Positions 59,463-64,000 of a DNA stretch of 64,000 nucleotides are shown here, one piece after another; the stretch's first letter is position 1, and each line of letters starts with the position of its first letter. The stretch is from Streptomyces sp. L2 (GTDB taxonomy: Bacteria > Actinomycetota > Actinomycetes > Streptomycetales > Streptomycetaceae). The position numbers and the translations under genes are program-made. The stretch spans positions 3,968,001 to 4,032,000 of the forward strand of contig NZ_QBDT01000001.1 of assembly GCF_004124325.1 (NCBI RefSeq), read 5' to 3'. Below the pieces are notes generated by a model. That model made no database searches. It saw only the letters and a program-made list of their open reading frames with translations, and was not told the origin of the DNA.

Positions 59463-60158
59463 ATGCGTGCCCACCTGGTCCGCGTGGACGCCGTGATCGT
59501 CCAGGCCGTCATCGCGGGTGCCCTGTCCTTCTCCCACCTGCACGACCTCGCCTCGGCGGCCGGACAGGGCGGCTGGAAGGCGTGGGCCTACCCCGTCAGC
59601 GTCGACCTGCTGCTGGTCGCCGCATGGCGCCGGATGCGCCAGTTGCAGCGAGCGGAGCAGGCGTCCGGGGGTCCGCGACTGTGGTTCCTGGTGGCCCTGG
59701 CCGCGTCGCTTGGCGCCAACGTCGCCACCGCCGGGCTTCTCGACCTCGACAACGTTCCCGCCTCACTCCGCGTCGTGGTCGCGGGCTGGCCCGCCGTCGC
59801 CTTCTTCGGCGGCACGCTCCTGGCCCACACCCCGCACAGTCAGGAAGCACCGGCGCCCCCGGCCTCGGACACGGAAGCGGGCACGAAGCCGGACCCGGTC
59901 GCCGTCGACGCACCCGACGGGGACGCGCTCCCGGCACCGTCCCCCGACCCCGAAACCGCCCCCGAGATCGCCGCCGACCCGGTCACCGCCCCGGCGCCCG
60001 TCCCCGCCGTCGCCCTGCCGCCCGCCCTCGTCGACCGCGTCCGGGCCCTGGCCGACGAACACCGCTCGACCACCGGCAGCCCCGCCGACCCCGACGCCGT
60101 ACGCGCCCGGCTCGGCCTGCCTCCGTCCATGACCGCATCCGTCGCCGCTCACCTCTGA
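59463..60158 (+). CDS. DUF2637 membrane protein (SpdB-type spread protein)
   Basis: A 231-residue protein. Four N-terminal helices (AVIVQAVIAGALSFSHLHDL, AWAYPVSVDLLLVAAWRRMR, WFLVALAASLGANVATAGLL, RVVVAGWPAVAFFGGTLLAH) precede a Pro/Ala-rich linker and a short winged-helix-like end. DUF2637 proteins accompany Tra and aid intramycelial plasmid spread. ATG 59463. Confidence 0.87.
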   Translation: MRAHLVRVDAVIVQAVIAGALSFSHLHDLASAAGQGGWKAWAYPVSVDLLLVAAWRRMRQLQRAEQASGGPRLWFLVALAASLGANVATAGLLDLDNVPASLRVVVAGWPAVAFFGGTLLAHTPHSQEAPAPPASDTEAGTKPDPVAVDAPDGDALPAPSPDPETAPEIAADPVTAPAPVPAVALPPALVDRVRALADEHRSTTGSPADPDAVRARLGLPPSMTASVAAHL

Positions 60159-60171
60159 GAGGTGCACCGCC

Positions 60172-60351
60172 ATGCACCGCCGCTTCCGCAACCTCCGCCG
60201 CATCGGCCCCGTGAACGTCGCCTCCTACCTCGACCGCGGCAAGCACCGCCACCTGGCCGCCTGCACCGCACCCCGTTGCGACTTCTCCGCCGAGTACGAC
60301 TCCCGTGCCGCTGCCGAACTGGCCGCCCGTACCCACCGCTGCTCCGCCTGA
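60172..60351 (+). CDS. Mobile-element transfer (Spd-type) small protein
   Basis: A 59-residue protein. MHRRFRNLRRIGPVNVASYL, KHRHLAACTAPRCDFSAEYD and SRAAAELAARTHRCSA match the conserved AICE/plasmid transfer protein, with three cysteines that could form a zinc site. It starts 13 bases after the DUF2637 stop, with GAGAGGTG upstream. Confidence 0.82.
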   Translation: MHRRFRNLRRIGPVNVASYLDRGKHRHLAACTAPRCDFSAEYDSRAAAELAARTHRCSA

Positions 60352-60366
60352 CAGGAGACCACCGCA

Positions 60367-60522
60367 ATGAACGTCCCGCTCTGGCTCGCCCTGCTCTGCA
60401 TCGGGGTCCTGGGAGTCAAGCTCATCCGCCCGCCCTGGTGGCTCATCGCCGTACTGCTCCTCGGCGGCTACCTCCTCGCCGACAGCCTGCTCGCTCCCGT
60501 CATCAACCCCCTCATCAAGTAA
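60367..60522 (+). CDS. Small Spd-type membrane protein
   Basis: A 51-residue protein. MNVPLWLALLCIGVLGVKLI and WWLIAVLLLGGYLLADSLLA are two hydrophobic helices separated by RPP. CAGGAGA precedes ATG 60367. It lies inside the spread-gene cluster. Confidence 0.72.
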   Translation: MNVPLWLALLCIGVLGVKLIRPPWWLIAVLLLGGYLLADSLLAPVINPLIK

Positions 60523-60542
60523 CCCAGGAAGGAGACCCGCCC

Positions 60543-60845
60543 ATGTTCCGGCCGAAGATCCCGACCATGCCCCAGCCGACTGGTCTGGTCACACCGCCCG
60601 CCGTCGTCCAGCCGACCACTGTCACCCCCTTCGCTCCGACTCCGCCGGCTCCTGCGGCTCCGGCTCCGTCTCGTCCGGCCGTCCAGCTCACCCCCGGCAC
60701 CGCGCTCGCCCTCGTCGGCGGCGGCACCGCCGTGGTCCTGGCCGTCGGCGCCGTCCTGGTCTCCATGCTCCTGGCCGTCGCTGTCACCGCTACCTCCGTG
60801 AGTGTGTGCGCCGTCGTCGTCCGCTCCCTTCTCACCCGCCGCTGA
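60543..60845 (+). CDS. SpdD-like spread protein
   Basis: A 100-residue protein. A Pro/Thr-rich N-terminal half (QPTTVTPFAPTPPAPAAPAP) is followed by hydrophobic helices (ALALVGGGTAVVLAVGAVLV, SMLLAVAVTATSVSVCAVVV). AGGAAGGAG precedes ATG 60543. The pattern matches SpdD-like proteins of AICEs. Confidence 0.82.
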   Translation: MFRPKIPTMPQPTGLVTPPAVVQPTTVTPFAPTPPAPAAPAPSRPAVQLTPGTALALVGGGTAVVLAVGAVLVSMLLAVAVTATSVSVCAVVVRSLLTRR

Positions 60846-60880
60846 CTCCTCGCCTCCCCGCCGCCCGGCCTGCCCGCACT

Positions 60881-60896
60881 GTCTAGCCCCCTTGAC
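60881..60896. promoter_or_regulatory. AICE box 6: GTCTAG-CCCC-CTTGAC, upstream of rep
   Basis: It has the 6-4-6 spacing with one change in the right arm. Its right arm contains TTGAC, which could be a -35 element, so a bound repressor would block rep-xis-int transcription. Confidence 0.65.
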
Positions 60897-60946
60897 GGGT
60901 GGGCCGGACGGCCCGAACTTCCGCACCTGTAAGGAGGAATCCGCAC

Positions 60947-62326
60947 ATGCACGCCCCGGCTCCCCTTGGAGCCATCCGCCACCTGACGGCCCTCGCCCGG
61001 TACAGCGACCTCAGCGACTACGCCCGGCAGATCCAGCGCCTGGGCGGCTGCGCGCAACCGGTACGGATGGAAGGCCACCGCCTCGACGTCCACGCAGCAA
61101 CGGGTGAGATCGTCCGGGAGGTCGTCGACTCCGATCTTCCGGCCGGACAGCTCCTCATCCGCTGCAACAACCGCCGGGCCACCCGGTGCGCCGCCTGCGC
61201 CGAGGTCTACCGCAAAGACACCTTCCACCTGGTCACGGCCGGACTGAGCGGCGGCAAGGGCATCGGCCCCGCCGTCGCCGGGCACCCGCGCGTCTTCGCC
61301 ACCTTCACCGCCCCCTCCTTCGGCCCCGTCCACAACCGGCCCTCCGGCGGGCGGTGCCGCTGCGGGAACTCCCACCCGGACGACGACCCCGCCTTCGGCA
61401 CGCCGCTCCACCCGGACCGCTACGACTACCGCGCGGCTGTCCTGTGGAACGCGCACGCCGGCGCCCTCTGGGCCCGGTTCACCACTTACCTGCGCCAGCA
61501 GCTCGCCTCCCGGGCGGGCATCAGCCGATCCGCGCTGCGTGGCTGCCTCAAGGTCTCGTACGCCAAGGTCGCCGAGTACCAGCGGCGCGGCGCTGTCCAC
61601 TTCCACGCCGTGATCCGCCTCGACGGCCCGGACGGCGCCGAGGACGCACCACCGGCCTGGGGCACGACAGAACTCCTCATCGACGCGATCCGCTCGGCGG
61701 CACGCCTCGCCGAGACCCCCGGCCCCGTCCTCGACGGCCGCCCGTACGCCTTCCGCTTCGGCGAACAGCTCGACATCCGCCCCATCCGCTCCGCCGACTT
61801 CGCGGGCACCTCAGAACTCTCCAGCCGGGCTGTAGCCGCCTACATCGCCAAGTACGCCACCAAGGGCGCCGAAACCGCTGGCACCCTCGACCGCCCCGTC
61901 CGCAACCCAATCACCGACCTGATCGGCTCCGGCGTCACTGACCACGCCCGGCAACTGATCCTCACCTGCTGGCACCTCGGCGCGCTCCCCGAACTCGAGG
62001 AACTGCGCCTGCGGAAGTGGGCCCACATGCTCGGCTTCCGCGGCCACTTCTCCACCAAGTCCCGCGCCTACTCCGTCACCCTCGGCGCCCTCAGCCAGGA
62101 ACGCGCCGACCACAACGAAGCCCTCGCCCGCGAACGCGCGGCCGAAGCAGGCCACCCCCTGCCCGACCCGGACACCGTCCTCGTCCTCTCGCACTGGCGC
62201 TTCGCCGGAACGGGCTGGACGGACGCGGAACGCTTCATCGCCCACGGTGCCCCGTCACCCGACACCGTCCGGCCTTCCGCCCCTTCCGCCGTTCCTGTCC
62301 TCGACTCGATGGGAGACCTGACCTGA
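60947..62326 (+). CDS. Rolling-circle replication initiator (RepSA-like)
   Basis: A 459-residue protein. Features are a Cys-rich start (CNNRRATRCAACAEVYRKDT), RVFATFTAPSFGPVHN, CRCGNSHPDDDPAFGTPL, the HxH metal motif in RRGAVHFHAVIRLDG, and AAYIAKYATKGAE, which carries a candidate nicking Tyr. This matches AICE Rep proteins that nick the dso. AAGGAGGAA precedes ATG 60947. Its stop overlaps the xis ATG (TGATG). Confidence 0.92.
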   Translation: MHAPAPLGAIRHLTALARYSDLSDYARQIQRLGGCAQPVRMEGHRLDVHAATGEIVREVVDSDLPAGQLLIRCNNRRATRCAACAEVYRKDTFHLVTAGLSGGKGIGPAVAGHPRVFATFTAPSFGPVHNRPSGGRCRCGNSHPDDDPAFGTPLHPDRYDYRAAVLWNAHAGALWARFTTYLRQQLASRAGISRSALRGCLKVSYAKVAEYQRRGAVHFHAVIRLDGPDGAEDAPPAWGTTELLIDAIRSAARLAETPGPVLDGRPYAFRFGEQLDIRPIRSADFAGTSELSSRAVAAYIAKYATKGAETAGTLDRPVRNPITDLIGSGVTDHARQLILTCWHLGALPELEELRLRKWAHMLGFRGHFSTKSRAYSVTLGALSQERADHNEALARERAAEAGHPLPDPDTVLVLSHWRFAGTGWTDAERFIAHGAPSPDTVRPSAPSAVPVLDSMGDLT

Positions 62327-62565
62327 TGACCACGCTGACAGCGGTTCGCCCGGCGGTCCTCGACGAGAACTTCACCGATCCCGCCTTGGTGCTGCTGACC
62401 GTCGAAGAGGCCGCGCGACGGCTCCGGATCGGTCGTACGACGTGCTTCCGGCTCGTCATGTCCGGCGAGATCGAGTCCGTGACCGTGGGACGGCTGCGGC
62501 GGGTTCCGGTCGACGCCCTCTGTGCGTACGTGGCGAAGCTGCGGCGCTCGGCCGCCGTCGCGTAA
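62326..62565 (+). CDS. xis: Excisionase, MerR-like helix-turn-helix (Xis)
   Basis: A 79-residue protein. LLTVEEAARRLRIGRTTCFR, LVMSGEIESVTVGRLRRVPV and DALCAYVAKLRR form the winged HTH of the excisionase family. It overlaps rep by one base and lies 11 bases before int, the rep-xis-int arrangement of pSAM2-type AICEs. It should direct the integrase toward excision. Confidence 0.92.
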   Translation: MTTLTAVRPAVLDENFTDPALVLLTVEEAARRLRIGRTTCFRLVMSGEIESVTVGRLRRVPVDALCAYVAKLRRSAAVA

Positions 62566-62576
62566 GGGGAGACGAC

Positions 62577-63827
62577 GTGGCAGAGCAGAAGCGCACGCGC
62601 CAGCCCAACGGGGCCTCCTCGATCTACCTCGGCAACGACGGCAAGTGGCACGGCCGGGTGACGGTCGGCGTTCGCGACGACGGCAAGCCCGACCGCCGTC
62701 ACATCGAGCGCAAGACCAAGGCTGAGGTGACCAGAGCCGTCCGCGAGATGGAGCGGGCGCGGGATGAGAAGAAGCTCAGGAAGGTCGGGCAGAGCTGGAC
62801 TGTCAAGGCTTGGCTGGAGCACTGGGTCGAGAACATCGCCAAGCCGTACGTCTCCGAGAACACGTACGACGGGTACGAGGTCGACGTGCGCGTACACCTG
62901 GTGCCCGGCCTCGGTGCCCACAAGCTCGACCGCCTGGAGCCCGAGCACCTGGAGCGCTTCTACCGGAAGATGCAGGAGTCCGGGAGCTCCGCCGGCACCG
63001 CCCACCACGTCCACCGGACGATCCGGGTCGCCCTCGGTGAGGCGGTTCGGCGCGGACACGTCCCCACCAATGCGGCGGAGATCGCCAAGGCACCCCGGCT
63101 CGAAGAGGAGGACATCGAGCCGTACACGATCGAAGAGGTTCAGAGCCTGCTGGTCGAGGCTGCCAAGCTCCGGAACAGTGCGCGGTGGGTCGTCGCCCTT
63201 GCTCTCGGTCTGCGCCAAGGGGAAGCGCTCGGGCTGCATTGGGAGGACGTCGACCTCGACGCGGGATACGTCCGCATCCGCAAGAACCGGCTGCGTCCCA
63301 AGTACGCGCACGGCTGCGGTGCCGACCCGTGCGGGCGGAAGGCGGGCTACTGTCCCAAGCGGGAGCAGACCCGGCGTGAGCACAAGTCCACCAAGTCCCG
63401 GGCCGGACGGCGCACCATCGGCCTGCCCGATCCTCTGATCAAGATCCTGCGTCAGCACTGGGAAGCCCAGGAGCGGGAGCGGATCGCGGCCGGCGCCGAC
63501 TGGGAGGGCAAGGGGTACGTCTTCGCCTCGCCGACAGGCGGGCCACTGAGTCCGAACACCGACTTCCACGTCTGGAAGCGCCTGCTTCGGGACGCCGGTG
63601 TCCGGGACGGCCGTCTGCACGACGCCCGCCACACCGCTGCGACGGTCCTCCTGATCCTGGGTGTCCCGGACGTCGTGATCGACTCGATCATGGGTTGGGA
63701 GCCCGGGGGAGCGGCCCGGATGCGGGCGCGGTACATGCATGTGACGGGAGTCATGCTCCGCAAGGTCGCCCAGCAGGTCGGTGACGCGCTCTGGACGCCT
63801 CCCGGCTCCGAGGAAAATTGCAACTGA
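62577..63827 (+). CDS. int: Tyrosine-family site-specific integrase
   Basis: A 416-residue recombinase. The N-terminal AP2/arm-binding part (GASSIYLGNDGKWHGRVTVG) and the core-binding SAM-like domain (TVKAWLEHWVENIAKPYVSE) precede the catalytic domain. That domain has Arg in LGLRQGEALGLHW (about residue 213), HDARHTAATVLL (about 346) and the nucleophile Tyr in ARYMHV (about 386). A CGADPCGRKAGYCPKREQ insert is seen as in related AICE integrases. GTG 62577 follows AAGGGGAG. It faces the tRNA-Ser that is its target. Confidence 0.95.
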   Translation: MAEQKRTRQPNGASSIYLGNDGKWHGRVTVGVRDDGKPDRRHIERKTKAEVTRAVREMERARDEKKLRKVGQSWTVKAWLEHWVENIAKPYVSENTYDGYEVDVRVHLVPGLGAHKLDRLEPEHLERFYRKMQESGSSAGTAHHVHRTIRVALGEAVRRGHVPTNAAEIAKAPRLEEEDIEPYTIEEVQSLLVEAAKLRNSARWVVALALGLRQGEALGLHWEDVDLDAGYVRIRKNRLRPKYAHGCGADPCGRKAGYCPKREQTRREHKSTKSRAGRRTIGLPDPLIKILRQHWEAQERERIAAGADWEGKGYVFASPTGGPLSPNTDFHVWKRLLRDAGVRDGRLHDARHTAATVLLILGVPDVVIDSIMGWEPGGAARMRARYMHVTGVMLRKVAQQVGDALWTPPGSEENCN

Positions 63828-63844
63828 GACGGAAACTGAGACGG
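63822..63844. repeat. Paired AACTGAGACGG repeats near attL
   Basis: Two identical 11-base repeats (63822-63832 and 63834-63844), one of them overlapping the int stop. The same motif pair lies at 48077-48098 near attR, so the two pairs flank the core in the circular form. Confidence 0.65.
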
Positions 63845-63849
63845 ACAAC

Positions 63850-63887
63850 GTCGAAGGGCCCCACTGCGAACAGTGGGGCCCTTCGAC
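63850..63887 (-). terminator. Terminator between int and tRNA-Ser(GGA)
   Basis: GTCGAAGGGCCCCACTG pairs with CAGTGGGGCCCTTCGAC around CGAA. It can end both the int transcript and the minus-strand tRNA transcript. Confidence 0.85.
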
Positions 63888-63908
63888 ATCGTGCCCGGTG
63901 AGGCACTG

Positions 63909-63962
63909 GCGGAGGATACGAGATTCGAACTCGTGAGGGGTTGCCCCCAACACGCTTTCCAA
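63909..63962 (-). other. attL core inside tRNA-Ser(GGA)
   Basis: It is identical over 54 bases to 47908-47961. It runs from the discriminator end of the tRNA to the anticodon loop, the usual crossover zone for tyrosine integrases. Confidence 0.93.
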
Positions 63963-63994
63963 GCGTGCGCCCTAGGCCTCTAGGCGAATCCTCC
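63910..63994 (-). tRNA. tRNA-Ser(GGA)
   Basis: The acceptor strands GGAGGAT and ATCCTCC pair, with G as discriminator. The anticodon arm CACGCTTGGAAAGCGTG has a GGA anticodon, the variable arm TTGGGGGCAACCCC is long, and the T arm is ACGAG-TTCGAAT-CTCGT. CCA is not encoded. It is kept intact by the integrated AICE. Confidence 0.95.
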
Positions 63995-64000
63995 GCCGGA

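Larger units (their letters stand above)
47908..63962. mobile_element. Actinomycete integrative and conjugative element (AICE) in tRNA-Ser(GGA)
   Basis: Two identical 54-bp direct repeats (47908-47961 and 63909-63962) bound the element; the right copy is inside a complete tRNA-Ser. Between them are all AICE modules in the pSAM2 order: regulatory genes, FtsK/Tra translocase, Spd spread genes, rep, xis and int, with int next to the intact tRNA. Cargo on the left is an ABC-3C operon and one orphan gene. The excised circle would be 16,001 bp. Confidence 0.93.

Overview
The window is a piece of a Streptomyces-type actinomycete chromosome. The evidence is very high GC with near-total GC at third codon positions, GTG starts, and a typical streptomycete gene set: two SigB/F-like sigma factors in tandem, tadA with its usual partner gene, upp, a SCO2400-like zinc-ribbon protein, and a GAF-ANTAR regulator. 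The conserved core at about 4.2-43.7 kb is interrupted on both sides by integrative elements inserted at tRNA genes.

Left edge (1-4164): this is the end of an integrated element. A 3' half of tRNA-Arg(ACG), starting at the anticodon loop, lies at 4123-4164 with its terminator and no 5' half, which is the expected product of integration into a tRNA gene. The element end carries a truncated regulator gene and a NUDIX gene, a small membrane protein coupled to a 29-residue peptide, and a lower-GC pair: an OLD-family ATPase/TOPRIM nuclease with a KTSC-domain protein coupled to its stop codon.

Core (4.2-43.7 kb): an orphan HflX-N-like protein, a Bro-N antirepressor-like protein, a DUF2797 protein, a two-component system followed by a GT2-GtrA and GT39 glycosyltransferase pair, TetR, PPOX, STAS and ANTAR proteins, and a YceI protein. 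Next come a MarR-MFS operon whose pump carries carboxypeptidase-regulatory-like repeats, sigma genes sigN and sigF (named by synteny), a Dabb protein, tRNA-Ser(CGA), tadA, upp, a LytR_C protein, a HerA-like ATPase, HdeD, an HhH glycosylase, a CopC-CopD fusion, a UvrA-like ABC protein and a frameshifted Fpg/Nei gene. The core ends with a SCO2400-like protein, a GlxA regulator, gap and an M23 peptidase. Several proteins carry in-frame minisatellites.

Island (43.7-47.9 kb): an AAA ATPase with a DUF234-like C-terminus and a helicase-associated/WYL protein lie between a 64-bp copy of the sequence that abuts tRNA-Ser and a second tRNA-Ser terminator.

AICE (47908-63962): a complete actinomycete integrative and conjugative element, bounded by 54-bp direct repeats that are the 3' part of tRNA-Ser(GGA). 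The intact tRNA is at 63910-63994, and the excised circle would be about 16.0 kb. The right half is the maintenance and transfer module: a SCO3933-like regulator, an FtsK/Tra translocase, Spd-type spread genes, rep, xis and int. The middle is a regulatory block: XRE-DUF5753, a HATPase, an HTH protein coupled to a PP2C phosphatase. A recurring box, GTCTAG-N4-CTAGAC, precedes most of these transcription units. The left half is cargo: an AT-richer three-gene operon that I read as an ABC-three-component (ABC-3C) conflict system, with a PD-(D/E)XK/Mrr-like effector, a middle component and an SMC/ABC-type ATPase. This operon and the OLD-KTSC pair are the best candidates for little-described defence systems here.
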